DNA from: Afipia sp.
Lineage (GTDB): Bacteria > Pseudomonadota > Alphaproteobacteria > Rhizobiales > Xanthobacteraceae
Direction: 5' to 3'
NCBI GenBank assembly: GCA_017474385.1
Contig: JAFVHU010000122.1
Location: 1-59,520, forward strand
DNA length: 59,520 bases
Numbering within the stretch: the first letter of the stretch is position 1; each line of letters starts with the position of its first letter. This document shows, one piece after another, positions 34,985 through 44,599 of this stretch. A program made the translations under genes and the position numbers. The notes beneath the pieces are model-generated. The model worked only from the letters and a program-made list of their open reading frames with translations, did not search any database and was not told where the DNA came from.

Positions 34985-37951
34985 ATGAGTGAAGCCGACT
35001 TCCAGCTCCATGGCATCCGCGATCCGCGCCTTGCGGTTCACGCGACAAGCAGCCTGCCTGCGTGGATCTGGTCGCTCGACGGCGCACACATTCTCTGGGC
35101 CAACACCGTCGGAGCGCGGCTGTTCGGCGAACGCAACGCCGCCGCCCTCGCCGAAAAAACCATCGGCCCTGCCGACCCGCGCCGCCGCCAGGCCGCACAG
35201 CTTGCAGCACGGCTGTCACCATCGGGCGCAACGCGGCTCGAACGGCTGCGCGGTTTCGGCGCGCCGCTCGGCCGCCTGCTGACATGCTCATGCGCACGGC
35301 TCACCTTCGCCGACGCAAGCGCGGGGATTCTCATCGCCGCCGCCGATCCTGTCGGACGTCCGATGCCGCTCACCGAGCGGCTCGCGCATCTGGTCGACAG
35401 CATCACGATGCCTGCGATGACCTTCACGCCGAACGGCGCGCTCGCCGGCGCCAATGATCGTGCGAAAAATTTCCCCGGATTGTTCAACGATCTGACCGGG
35501 CCCGGTTTCGACGACGCGCGCACCGGCGCGCTGCGTAACGGACAATCGATCCTGCAAATGGAGTCCAGCCGAGTCACGGTTCATCGCGTCGGCAGCGGAG
35601 CGGAGACCGCGCTGGTCGCATTGATCGACACCGTGATCGTGCCCAAGCCGATGCCGAAGCCGATCCCTGTGGTGCTCGCGCCCGAGGAGCCGGAGCCGGT
35701 GCGCGATAGCCTTATCGAACACCCTGCGAAAGCTGTAACGCCTGAACCTGCTTTGGCTGAAGCGGCCGCGCAAACACCCGCAGAGGTCTCCGATCAAACC
35801 ACCGCGCCGGCCGAAGTGACACCGGTCGATCTTTTCGAATCCGTGTTCGATGAATCGTCCGAACAGCAGGCACCGCTTCAGACCGTCGCGAAAATCGAAG
35901 CGGCGCCTCAAAACACCGCGAGCGACGAACCCGAGCCGGCCGCGCACGACGACGCGCCGCGCGATGAACCCGCACAGCACGACGCGTCCGCAGAAAACGT
36001 CACCCGGATCTATATCGACGACGGGCGCCGTGACGACGTGCTGTATTCGTCCAGGCCGCCCGCAGCGGCGCCGTCCAGCGAACCGCCATCAGGCGTGCTT
36101 CCGTCAGGGACGGGCAGCGTGCAAGATAACTTCCCAAGGGACACTGTCCCGAGAACCGAGCAGAATGTCGTGGACACTCCGCAAAACGTCGTGCCGTTTC
36201 CAGTCGCCGAACCGAAATCGCCGGCGCTGACGGCGGTCGAGAGCAACGCGTTCGACGAACTGGCGCGGCGGCTAGCGGCGCGTCTCGATAATGGCACTGA
36301 GGGCGAAACGCTGACCGACGCCTCGGTGGCCGAACTGTTCACCGTGGACGACGCTGGGCAATCGCGCGAACCTGTGTCTGAACAGCCTGCGCTTGAAAAT
36401 CCCCCCGCGTTCCTCCAGCCGGAGCCGGTTCTGCCGCGCGCCAATGCCGCGCAGGATTCGCAGTTGCTCGATCGCCTCCCGGTCGGCGTGCTGGTGTATC
36501 GGCTCGACCGGCTGATCTACGCCAACAAGGCGTTTCTTGCGTCCACCGGATACGACAACCTTCATGCGCTGACCGAGGCCGGCGGCCTCGATGCGCTGAT
36601 CGTCGAAGCCGGTGCGGGATCTGCCAGCAGCACCTCCGAGACCGGCACGCCTGTCGTGATCGCGGCCACCAGCAAGAGCGGCCCCGACAAGGGCGAGCCC
36701 GCCGATGCCCGGCTGTTCGCCATCACGTGGGACAACGAGCCGGCACATGCGCTGGTGTTCTCCGGCCCGCGCACTGAACTCCGGATCGAACCCGCACCCG
36801 TTTTGGCGATCGCGCCGGTCGCAGTGGCCAGCGATGACACCACGCAGGCCGAAGAACTCGGCACCATTCTCGACAACACCGCCGAGGGCGTCCTTGTTTT
36901 CGACGGCCAGGGCCGCGTCCTTTCCTGCAATCGCAGCGCCGAGGTGCTGTTCGGCCGCGACGACAACGAGATGGCCACGCTCAACCTGACCGATCTGTTC
37001 GCATCCGACAGCCAGCGCGCCGTGCAGGACTATATGAGCGAGGTCAGGACCGCTGCGGTGACGAGCCTGCTCAGCCACGACCGCGCCATGCTGGGCCGCG
37101 CGCGCGACGGCAGCGCCATTCCGCTGTCGATGACATTGGGCCGGACCCGGCCTGACGGCACGCGCTTCTTCGCGATTTTCCGCGACCAGTCGAAGACGAA
37201 GAAAAGCGAAGGCGAGCTCACTCAGGCAAAGCGGCAGGTCGAGCGCGCGGTGAACGCGCGTGCGGACATCCTCGGGCGGATCAGCCACGAGGTCCGTATG
37301 CCGCTGAGCGCCATCATCGGCTTTGCCGACGTGATGATCGACGAGCGCTTCGGCGCGCTCGGCAACGACCGCTATGTCGAATACATGAAGGACATCCGCG
37401 CCTCCGGGCAGCGCGTGATGGCGATCATCGACGATCTGCTCGACCTGTCGCGCATCGAAACCGGCAAGATGGAACTGTCGTTCGCGAGCCAGGACCTCAA
37501 CAGCATGGTCGAGCAATGCGTCGCGGTGATGCAGCCGCAGGCCAACCGCGAACGCATCATCATCCGCACCTCTCTGGCTCACGCGCTGCCGACGGTGAAG
37601 GCCGATGCGCGCGCGCTGCGCCAGATCGCGCTGAACCTGATCGGCAACTCGATCCATCTGGCCAATGCCGGCGGGCAGGTCATCGTCTCGACCGCCACCA
37701 CTGACTTCGGCGACATCGTGCTGCGTGTCCGCGACACCGGCCCCGGCCTCAACGACAACGAGATTGCTGCCGCCATGGCGCCGTTCCGCACGACGGGCGC
37801 ATCTGACCAGACCGCCGATGGCTCGGTTGTGAACCTGTCGCTGACCAAGGCGCTGGTGGAAGCCAACCGCGCGCAATTCCACATCAAGACGGCGCCGCAT
37901 TCGGGCACGCTGATCGAGGTCGTGTTCTCGCACGCCAGCGCGATCGCCTGA
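34985..37951 (+). CDS. PdhS/PleC-like PAS sensor histidine kinase, altered ATP lid
   Basis: A 988-residue cytoplasmic protein. The N-terminal third is a sensor region with PAS-like folds. A long Pro/Glu/Ala-rich disordered stretch follows (about 220-490), then two PAS segments (LLDRLPVGVLVYRLDRLIYAN; GTILDNTAEGVLVFDGQGRV). The phospho-acceptor is His768 in RISHEVRMPLSAIIGFADVM. The N box is QIALNLIGNSIHLANAGG and the G1 box is VRDTGPGLNDNEI. The G2 box, normally GTGLGL, reads ADGSVVNLSLTKAL, so ATP binding may be weak. The layout resembles PdhS/PleC/DivJ cell-cycle kinases. A TTG three codons upstream is an alternative start. Confidence 0.88.
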   Translation: MSEADFQLHGIRDPRLAVHATSSLPAWIWSLDGAHILWANTVGARLFGERNAAALAEKTIGPADPRRRQAAQLAARLSPSGATRLERLRGFGAPLGRLLTCSCARLTFADASAGILIAAADPVGRPMPLTERLAHLVDSITMPAMTFTPNGALAGANDRAKNFPGLFNDLTGPGFDDARTGALRNGQSILQMESSRVTVHRVGSGAETALVALIDTVIVPKPMPKPIPVVLAPEEPEPVRDSLIEHPAKAVTPEPALAEAAAQTPAEVSDQTTAPAEVTPVDLFESVFDESSEQQAPLQTVAKIEAAPQNTASDEPEPAAHDDAPRDEPAQHDASAENVTRIYIDDGRRDDVLYSSRPPAAAPSSEPPSGVLPSGTGSVQDNFPRDTVPRTEQNVVDTPQNVVPFPVAEPKSPALTAVESNAFDELARRLAARLDNGTEGETLTDASVAELFTVDDAGQSREPVSEQPALENPPAFLQPEPVLPRANAAQDSQLLDRLPVGVLVYRLDRLIYANKAFLASTGYDNLHALTEAGGLDALIVEAGAGSASSTSETGTPVVIAATSKSGPDKGEPADARLFAITWDNEPAHALVFSGPRTELRIEPAPVLAIAPVAVASDDTTQAEELGTILDNTAEGVLVFDGQGRVLSCNRSAEVLFGRDDNEMATLNLTDLFASDSQRAVQDYMSEVRTAAVTSLLSHDRAMLGRARDGSAIPLSMTLGRTRPDGTRFFAIFRDQSKTKKSEGELTQAKRQVERAVNARADILGRISHEVRMPLSAIIGFADVMIDERFGALGNDRYVEYMKDIRASGQRVMAIIDDLLDLSRIETGKMELSFASQDLNSMVEQCVAVMQPQANRERIIIRTSLAHALPTVKADARALRQIALNLIGNSIHLANAGGQVIVSTATTDFGDIVLRVRDTGPGLNDNEIAAAMAPFRTTGASDQTADGSVVNLSLTKALVEANRAQFHIKTAPHSGTLIEVVFSHASAIA

Positions 37952-37956
37952 CGCAA

Positions 37957-37973
37957 TCTGGAATTGCTCTAAA
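37957..37973. promoter_or_regulatory. Possible iron control element upstream of iron transporter
   Basis: TCTGGAATTGCTCTAAA matches about 11 of 14 defined positions of an Irr-type palindrome (TTTAGAA-N3-TTCTAAA). It lies 113 bp upstream of the binding-protein gene. It is a weak site by eye. Confidence 0.3.
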
Positions 37974-38085
37974 CTCCCGCACTCGCGACATAGCGTCGCG
38001 TGAATGTGCGCGCTCTGTAGGCTACAGAACCGGCACGATGCGCTGCGGTTCGTGCAGCGCACTTATCAAGCGCCGGAGCATTCTC

Positions 38086-39111
38086 ATGTCACGAACTCGC
38101 ATTCTCGCCGCAGCAACCGCCGTCGCATCCGCGATGACCCTGAATGCCGCCGCATTCGCCCAGTCCGGCGAGGTGAACGTCTACACCTATCGCGAGACCA
38201 AGCTGGTGCAGCCGCTGTTCGAGGCTTTCACCAAGGACACCGGCATCAAGGTCAATGTGGTCTCGGCCAGTTCCGGCCTTGAGCAGCGGATGAAGGCGGA
38301 AGGCGCCAACAGCCCTGCCGACGTGCTGCTGACGGTGGATGTCGGCCGCATCGCGGAAGCGGTGGACGCCGGTGTGACCCAGCCGATCAAATCCGAGGCG
38401 CTCGACAAGATCGTTCCTGCGCAATACCGCGATCCCGACGGCCACTGGGCCGGCATCTCGATGCGCGCGCGCGTGATCTACGCCTCGAAGGACCGCGTGA
38501 AGCAGGACGCTATCACCTATGAAGAACTTGCCGACCCGAAATGGAAGGGCAAGATCTGCATCCGCTCCGGCCAGCACATCTACAACAACGCGCTGTTCGC
38601 GGCCTATGTCGCCCATCACGGCGAGGCGAAAGCTGAAGAATGGCTGCGCGGCGTCAAGGCCAATCTCGCGCAGAAGCCGTCGGGCGGCGACCGCGAGACC
38701 GCGCGCGACGTCGCGGCGGGCAAGTGCGACATCGGCATCGGCAACACCTATTACTGGGCGCTGATGATGAACAACGATCCCGACAAGAAGCCGTGGGCGG
38801 AAGCCACCAAGGTGATCCTGCCGACCTTCGCCGGTGGCGGTACCCATGTGAATCTCTCGGGCGTGCTGCTGGCGAAGAACGCGCCGAACCGCGCCAACGC
38901 CATCAAGCTGATCGAATGGCTGGCCGGCGAGCACGCGCAGCACCTCTATGCCGACGCCAACTACGAGTATCCGGTCCGCGCCGGTGTCGCCGTCAATCCA
39001 ACCATTGCAGGTTACGGCAAGCTGAACCCGGACGCGCTGCCGATCTCGAAGATTGCGGCCAGCCGCAAGGCGGCCTCGACGCTGGTCGACAAGGTTGGGT
39101 TTGACAATTGA
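38086..39111 (+). CDS. Iron(III) ABC transporter substrate-binding protein
   Basis: A 341-residue periplasmic protein of the FbpA/FutA/AfuA family. The signal peptide is ILAAATAVASAMTLNAAAFAQ, cleaved before SGEVNVYTYRE. Family motifs include VNVVSASSGLEQRMKAEG, ADVLLTVDVGRIAEA, KGKICIRSGQHIYNNALFAA and the iron-ligand tyrosine pair in GIGNTYYWALM. Start is the ATG at 38086. The permease gene follows after a repeat-filled 255-bp gap. No ATPase gene is adjacent. Confidence 0.93.
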   Translation: MSRTRILAAATAVASAMTLNAAAFAQSGEVNVYTYRETKLVQPLFEAFTKDTGIKVNVVSASSGLEQRMKAEGANSPADVLLTVDVGRIAEAVDAGVTQPIKSEALDKIVPAQYRDPDGHWAGISMRARVIYASKDRVKQDAITYEELADPKWKGKICIRSGQHIYNNALFAAYVAHHGEAKAEEWLRGVKANLAQKPSGGDRETARDVAAGKCDIGIGNTYYWALMMNNDPDKKPWAEATKVILPTFAGGGTHVNLSGVLLAKNAPNRANAIKLIEWLAGEHAQHLYADANYEYPVRAGVAVNPTIAGYGKLNPDALPISKIAASRKAASTLVDKVGFDN

Positions 39112-39145
39112 GGCGCCTGTTCTGATCGACCGACACCAAAAGCCG

Positions 39146-39314
39146 CTCACCCCAACCCTCTCCCCGCAAGCGGGGAGAGGGAGTGCATCTCGTATGACCT
39201 GCGCTCATCGTTCCCTCCCCCCTTGCGGGGGAGGGTCAGGGTGGGGGGTAAGTCGCACACACCGAAACCTTATCTACCCCCCTCTCCAACTCTCCCCCGC
39301 AAGGGGGGAGAGAG
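39146..39314. repeat. CTCTCCCCGC/CCCTCCCCC palindromic repeat cluster
   Basis: Three palindromes lie here: CCTCTCCCCGC/GCGGGGAGAGG (39157-39180), CCCTCCCCC/GGGGGAGGG (39213-39236) and CTCTCCCCC/GGGGGGAGAG (39290-39313). They are related to the cluster at 11100-11229. They lie between two genes of one transport system, where they may lower expression of the permease relative to the binding protein. Confidence 0.8.
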
Positions 39315-39366
39315 CATATCGCGCCTGTTTCGCGCGGCGAGGTTTACCTCGCAAAGCCCAGTTTAC

Positions 39367-41010
39367 ATGACCACCACGCGCATCGCGGAGCCCGCCGTCT
39401 CGGCGCTGGCGGTCTTCACCGCGGCGCTTGTCGTGTTGCCTGTGCTCGCGATTGTCGTGATCGCGGCGCAGCCCGTGCCCGGTCTCTGGTCGCATCTCAT
39501 CGGCTACGTGCTGCCGCTGGCGCTGCGCGACACCGCGGCGCTGCTGATCGGCGTTGGGTCGGTCGCGCTGCTCACAGGTGCCGGCACCGCGTGGCTGGTG
39601 TCGTCGCATGATTTTCCCGGACGCGGACTGCTGCTCTGGCTGCTGCCGCTGCCGCTGGCGATTCCGACCTACATCGCGGCTTACGTCTATGTCGATCTGT
39701 TCGAGCCACTCGGACTCGTCCATCGCACGCTGACGCTGTGGCTTCCCGCGCGCGACGCGCTGGCGCTGCTGCCGAACCTGCGTTCGCTGCCCGGCGCGAT
39801 ATTCATCATCGGCATTGTGCTCTATCCGTATGTCTATCTCTCCGCGCGCGCGACGTTCCAGTTGCAGAGTGCTGAATTTGCGGAAGCCGCGCGCACGCTC
39901 GGCGCCGGACGCTGGAATGTGTTTCGCCGCATCTCGCTGCCGATGGCACGCCCGGCGCTCGCCGTCGGCCTTGCCCTCGTCGCGCTGGAAACGCTGAACG
40001 ACATCGGCGCCAGCGAATATCTCGGGGTGCGCACCCTCACCGTCTCGATCTTCACGACCTGGCTCAATCGCGGCAGCCTCGCGGGCGCTGCGCAACTGTC
40101 ATGCCTTGTGCTGGTGATCGTCGGCGGACTGATCGCGCTGGAGCGCTACGGCCGCCGCAACGCCGTCACCGAATTCTCGTCCGAGAGTCCGCGGCTGACG
40201 CCGCGCACACCCTTCACCGGGATCAAGGGCTGGCTGGCCTTCGCCGCATGCGCGCTGCCGGCGCTGCTCGGCTTCGTCGTGCCGCTGCTGTTTTTGCTGC
40301 ATCAGAGCATCCACCGATCATCGGTGACGATGGATACCGCGATCTGGCGCGATGCATTCAGTTCGGTCAGTTTCGCGGCGCTCGCCACACTCGTTGCATT
40401 GGGTCTGGGGCTGGCGACAATCCTCGCAACGCGCTGGCGTCCCGGCTCATGGCGCATGGTCTCGGCCAATATCGCGCAGACGGGTTACGCGCTGCCGGGA
40501 CTGGTGCTGGCGCTCGGCCTGCTCTCCCCAGTGCTGACCATCGACAATGCACTGAACACAATCGCGGCGTGGCTCGGGCTCTCGCTGCCCGGCCTTGTGC
40601 TGATGGGCTCCGGCGCAGCGGTGGTCACCGCCTATGTGATCCGCTTTCTCGCGGTGCCGACCGGGTTCCTGCGCGCCGGTTTCGAGCGCATTCCGTTCGA
40701 TTACGACGACAGCGCGCGCAGCGCAGGCGCCGGGCAGATCACCGCCATGCGGCGGATCCACCTGCCGCTGCTGCGCCCCGCATTGCTCGGCGCAGCCATC
40801 GTCGTATTCGTCGATTGCCTGAAGGAGTTGCCGGCGACACTGCTGCTGCGTCCGCTCAATGTCGAAACGCTGGCGACCTCGATCTATCAATATGCCAGCC
40901 GCGGCAGCTTCGAGGACGGCGCCCTCGCCGCACTTCTGATCGTGGCCGCAAGCATCGGCCCGGTGGCGTGGCTGACGCGGTTCTCGGATATTCCGCAGGG
41001 ACCGGCCTAG
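39367..41010 (+). CDS. Iron(III) ABC transporter permease, fused two-domain
   Basis: A 547-residue FbpB-type permease with two binding-protein-dependent transport domains and about 12 membrane segments. Each half has an EAA-type loop for the ATPase: EFAEAARTLGAGRWNVFRRI in the first, YDDSARSAGAGQITAMRRI in the second. Start is the ATG at 39367; the longer frame is repeat-derived. It ends in CTAG, which also provides the stop codon of the convergent PerM gene. It partners the upstream binding protein; its ATPase must lie elsewhere. Confidence 0.92.
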   Translation: MTTTRIAEPAVSALAVFTAALVVLPVLAIVVIAAQPVPGLWSHLIGYVLPLALRDTAALLIGVGSVALLTGAGTAWLVSSHDFPGRGLLLWLLPLPLAIPTYIAAYVYVDLFEPLGLVHRTLTLWLPARDALALLPNLRSLPGAIFIIGIVLYPYVYLSARATFQLQSAEFAEAARTLGAGRWNVFRRISLPMARPALAVGLALVALETLNDIGASEYLGVRTLTVSIFTTWLNRGSLAGAAQLSCLVLVIVGGLIALERYGRRNAVTEFSSESPRLTPRTPFTGIKGWLAFAACALPALLGFVVPLLFLLHQSIHRSSVTMDTAIWRDAFSSVSFAALATLVALGLGLATILATRWRPGSWRMVSANIAQTGYALPGLVLALGLLSPVLTIDNALNTIAAWLGLSLPGLVLMGSGAAVVTAYVIRFLAVPTGFLRAGFERIPFDYDDSARSAGAGQITAMRRIHLPLLRPALLGAAIVVFVDCLKELPATLLLRPLNVETLATSIYQYASRGSFEDGALAALLIVAASIGPVAWLTRFSDIPQGPA

Positions 41011-42080
41011 GTGTTGGTCGAAACAGTCCCGGCCTGATCCTTCCGCGATATCGAAAAGATATCCCACACCGCGATGAACATGGCAGCGATGACCGGGCCG
41101 ATGACAAAGCCGTTGAGCCCGAACGCTTCGATGCCGCCCAATGTCGAGATCAGCACCACATAGTCCGGCAGCTTGGTGTCCTTGCCCACCAGCATCGGGC
41201 GCAGCAGGTTGTCGACGAGGCCGATGACCAGAAAGCCGTAGGCGATCAGGATCACGCCCTGAAAAAACGATCCTGTGGCCAGGAGATAAAGCGCGACCGG
41301 CATCCAGACCAGCCCGGCGCCGACGGCCGGCAGCAGCGACAGGAACGCCATCAGCACCGCCCACAGCAGCGCCGCATTGATGCCGAGAATCCAGAAGATG
41401 ACGCCGCCGAGCGCGCCCTGCGCCATGGCAACTAGAAGACTTCCCTTCACCGTGGCGCGGATCACGACAGTGAACTTTTCCAGCAGTGCATCGCGCAGTT
41501 CGGCGCGCAGTGGAATGGCATCCTTGATGCGCCATGACAGCGCATTGCCGTCGCGGAACAGAAAGAACAGCAGATAAAGCATGATGGCGACATTGACCAT
41601 GAATTCGAGCGTGCTCTGGCCGATGTTCAATGCCTGGGAAGCGATCTGCTGGCTGCCCTTGATAAGTCCTGCGGAGATTTTCTCCTGCATCCCGCCCAAG
41701 CTGGCGACGCCGAAGCGGTCGAGCACGCTGGTCACCCATTGCGGCAGGGCATCGAGGATCTGCTGAAACAACTTGACGAAGTTGAGTTCGCCGGACTGCA
41801 CCTTTGCGAACACGACCGCGGCCTGCTGGGTCAATGAGGCGGCAATCATGATCAGCGGCAGGATCACGATCATGACGACCAGCACGATCATCGCCACCGC
41901 CGCCAAAGTGGGCCGCTGCGGAATCTTCCGCAGCAGCCGCCGGTAGAGCGGCGCGAACATGATGGCGATCACGACGCCCCACAGGATCGCCCCGTAGAAC
42001 GAGGTGAGAATCCAGCCGAAGGCCAGCGACACCACGACGATCAGGATCAGGAAAGCCTTGTCTTCAATACTGCCGCGCAT
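41007..42080 (-). CDS. AI-2E/PerM family transporter
   Basis: A 357-residue membrane protein of the AI-2E exporter (PerM/TqsA) family, with about eight segments. Conserved pieces are GAILWGVVIAIMFAPLYRRL, QGALGGVIFWILGINAALLW, FLSLLPAVGAGLVWMPVALY and LVDNLLRPMLVGKDTKLPDY. Family members transport diverse small molecules, and the substrate here is unknown. The ATG at 42080 (MRGSIEDKAF) is preferred over one 15 codons upstream. It overlaps the convergent permease gene by 4 bp. Confidence 0.9.
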   Translation of the reverse strand: MRGSIEDKAFLILIVVVSLAFGWILTSFYGAILWGVVIAIMFAPLYRRLLRKIPQRPTLAAVAMIVLVVMIVILPLIMIAASLTQQAAVVFAKVQSGELNFVKLFQQILDALPQWVTSVLDRFGVASLGGMQEKISAGLIKGSQQIASQALNIGQSTLEFMVNVAIMLYLLFFLFRDGNALSWRIKDAIPLRAELRDALLEKFTVVIRATVKGSLLVAMAQGALGGVIFWILGINAALLWAVLMAFLSLLPAVGAGLVWMPVALYLLATGSFFQGVILIAYGFLVIGLVDNLLRPMLVGKDTKLPDYVVLISTLGGIEAFGLNGFVIGPVIAAMFIAVWDIFSISRKDQAGTVSTNT

Positions 42081-42289
42081 GAGGGTGTCCTTGTTCGGGT
42101 CCGATACGGACCGCGTTCGGGACAAAATGCAAGAGCCTCAATGCGGGCAAAGGACGCAATGACTTGCGCAATAGCGAAAGGAAAGACCATGCACTCTGCG
42201 ATCGATGTTCTCGGATATACCTTCAGGCCCAGCAAAATTTATGCTGAACCGGCTGTGCTTAGGTCCGCCACGATCGTATAGTGCGCGAG

Positions 42290-42877
42290 ATGATGGAACT
42301 TCTGAAATGCCGAGTCGCAGTCCAACGCGGGCTTGCCTTCGCCGCTGTGCTGTATCTGGCGGCACCTGCCGCTCAGGCCCAGGTGGCGCCAATCCGGTAC
42401 TGGATTCCGGGTGGACCTTTCGGACTCGGTGGCGAGACCACGACGCAATATTGGGGAAGTGCGCCGGACGAGGACGGCTTCCGCAAGGGCCTTTCGTTCA
42501 GCAGCTACAGCATGCCCGCAAATTCATTCGCCGTCCCATTTAGCGCCAGCGCATTTACCGCTGGGAGCGGATTGTCGTCGGAGGGTGCCCAATACGCCTA
42601 CAGCTTCAAGAGCCTCGGCGACACGCCGGTCACATTCTTCGGAGGCGTCAGTTCGCTTCGAACGACGCCGGACGTATTTACTTCGCTCGTCACACCCGGC
42701 CTCGAGCGGAGCAGCACTCTTGCTACCAGCATTAACGCCGGGGTCGAATTCAAACCGACGTCGAACATCAGTCTGTCGCTTTCAGCCGGTTACGTCCAGC
42801 CGTCCGCGACCCTCGACACCGACATGCATTCGCAGTTGCCGTTCGCGCAAAATCCCGGAATTTTCGGCCGGCGATAG
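42290..42877 (+). CDS. Exported protein of unknown function
   Basis: A 195-residue protein I do not recognise. The N-terminal GLAFAAVLYLAAPAAQAQVA looks like a signal peptide cleaved after AQA. The mature part is Ser/Thr/Gly-rich with alternating hydrophobic residues near its end (STLATSINAGVEFKPTSNIS, LSLSAGYVQPS), suggestive of a few outer-membrane beta strands. It is shorter than most porins. A GTG at 42281 is an alternative start. It stands alone, with AT-richer flanking DNA. Confidence 0.6.
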   Translation: MMELLKCRVAVQRGLAFAAVLYLAAPAAQAQVAPIRYWIPGGPFGLGGETTTQYWGSAPDEDGFRKGLSFSSYSMPANSFAVPFSASAFTAGSGLSSEGAQYAYSFKSLGDTPVTFFGGVSSLRTTPDVFTSLVTPGLERSSTLATSINAGVEFKPTSNISLSLSAGYVQPSATLDTDMHSQLPFAQNPGIFGRR

Positions 42878-42932
42878 CGTCAGATCGCGCGGCCGATGCG
42901 GCCGCGCCGTACCGTCATGATGGTCGAGGCGT

Positions 42933-43583
42933 TCAGGCGTTCTTCAGCGCAACGCGGAAGCTGGCTTCGGTCTTGGCCTTCACTTCATCGAGCGTGACCC
43001 CGTCGGCGAGTTCGATCAGCGCCATGCCGTCGTTGCCGTGCTTGTCGATGGTGAACACCGCCAGATCGGTGACGACCATGTCCACCACGCGCTCGCCGGT
43101 GAGCGGCAGGTTGCAGCGGTGCAGCAGCTTCGCGCCGTCCTTGGCGGAGTGCTCCATCACGACGACGACGCGCTTGACGCCCGCGACAAGATCCATCGCG
43201 CCGCCCATGCCCTTCACCATCTTGCCGGGGATCATCCAGTTGGCGAGATCGCCGTTCTCGGCGACCTGCATCGCGCCGAGGATCGACAGATCGATATGAC
43301 CGCCGCGCACCATCGCGAACGAATCCGCGCTGGAGAAATAGCTGGTCTCCGGCAGTTCGGTCACGGTCTGCTTGCCGGCGTTGATGAGGTCGGGATCTTC
43401 CTCGCCCTCATACGGAAACGGACCCATGCCGAGCATGCCGTTCTCGCTCTGCAGCGCGACGTCGACGCCGTCGGGAATGTAGTTGGAAACCAGCGTCGGA
43501 ATTCCGATGCCGAGATTGACGTAATAGCCGTCACGCAGTTCCTTCGCGGCGCGCGCTGCCATCTGTTCACGGGTCCAGGCCAT
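42933..43583 (-). CDS. scoB: 3-oxoacid CoA-transferase subunit B
   Basis: A 216-residue class I CoA-transferase beta subunit. It has the catalytic Glu in [12 protein letters not shown], the N-terminal [14 protein letters not shown] and the [14 protein letters not shown] segment. Together with subunit A it moves CoA from succinyl-CoA to acetoacetate or a related acid. It follows the A subunit gene by 22 bp. With phasins in the window, a link to polyhydroxybutyrate turnover is plausible. Confidence 0.94.
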   Translation of the reverse strand: MAWTREQMAARAAKELRDGYYVNLGIGIPTLVSNYIPDGVDVALQSENGMLGMGPFPYEGEEDPDLINAGKQTVTELPETSYFSSADSFAMVRGGHIDLSILGAMQVAENGDLANWMIPGKMVKGMGGAMDLVAGVKRVVVVMEHSAKDGAKLLHRCNLPLTGERVVDMVVTDLAVFTIDKHGNDGMALIELADGVTLDEVKAKTEASFRVALKNA

Positions 43584-43605
43584 GGGGCTCTCCTCTGGAA
43601 ATCAG

Positions 43606-44307
43606 TTACGCGCGCTTGCGCAGGGTGCGTTGCTCGATCCGCTTCAGTTTCGGATCGACCGCGATCATGCGCTGCACGAAAATGCCGGGGGTGTGGATGT
43701 GATCGGGATCGATCTCGCCCGCGGGCACCAGGTGCTCGACTTCCGCGATGGTAATCTTCGCAGCGGTCGCCATCATCGGGTTAAAGTTGCGCGCGGTCTT
43801 GCGGTACACGAGGTTGCCCGCGGTATCGCCCTTCCAGGCGTGCACGATGGCGAGATCGGCGACGAGGCCGGTCTCCATGATGTACTTCTCGCCGTTGAAT
43901 TCCTTCACTTCCTTGCCTTCGGCGATCAGGGTGCCGACACCGGTCTTGGTGTAAAAGCCGGGAATGCCCGCGCCGCCGGCGCGAATGCGCTCAGCCAGCG
44001 TGCCCTGCGGATTGAACTCGAGCTCGAGCTCGCCCGCGAGGTACTGCTGCGCGAACAGCTTGTTCTCGCCGACATAGGACGAGATCATCTTCTTGATCTG
44101 GCGGGTTTCCAGCAGGCGGCTGAGGCCGATGCCGTCGACACCGGCATTGTTCGAGACGACCGTCAGGTTCTTGACGCCGGTTTCGCGCAACGCGTCGGAC
44201 AGTGTCTCGGCGATACCGCAGAGGCCGAAACCGCCGGACATGATCATCATGCCGTCTTTGACAACGCCTTCGAGCGCGGACTTCGCGTCGGGGTAAACCT
44301 TGTTCAT
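43606..44307 (-). CDS. scoA: 3-oxoacid CoA-transferase subunit A
   Basis: A 233-residue alpha subunit of the same enzyme. Motifs: MIMSGGFGLCGIAETLSDAL (the GGFGLCG CoA-binding loop), VSNNAGVDGIGLSRLL, and the late IPGFYTKTGVGTLIAEGKEV. Start is the ATG at 44307 (MNKVYPDAKSAL). It is the first gene of the scoAB pair. Confidence 0.95.
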   Translation of the reverse strand: MNKVYPDAKSALEGVVKDGMMIMSGGFGLCGIAETLSDALRETGVKNLTVVSNNAGVDGIGLSRLLETRQIKKMISSYVGENKLFAQQYLAGELELEFNPQGTLAERIRAGGAGIPGFYTKTGVGTLIAEGKEVKEFNGEKYIMETGLVADLAIVHAWKGDTAGNLVYRKTARNFNPMMATAAKITIAEVEHLVPAGEIDPDHIHTPGIFVQRMIAVDPKLKRIEQRTLRKRA

Positions 44308-44599
44308 GGGGGTGCAACCTGATGGAGGAAAATAGGCGGGCCAGCCGCTTTGCCGGGCGATTATTAGGCGGAATTTTCAAGGCGCGTCAATCGCGGCGCG
44401 GCGCCCCGCTCCGCCAGCCTCTGCAACGATCCTGGTCGGAGCGCCGTATTGTCCGAACACCTTCGAATACCTTTGGTTTTCGGGCGCAATTGCAGGGGTT
44501 AGGCCCTTGGATGGCCTTGAAAGCGTCAAGAAAAACAATCAAGTTGCGGTTGCTCGGCGCAGGAAAGCCCGCCGATGCCGCACACAGCAACCTTACCGG

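Noticed and set aside
39146-39314. Possible CRISPR-like array of GC-rich repeats
   Set aside because: The units are individual palindromes of different sequence with irregular spacing and no constant repeat-spacer length or cas genes.
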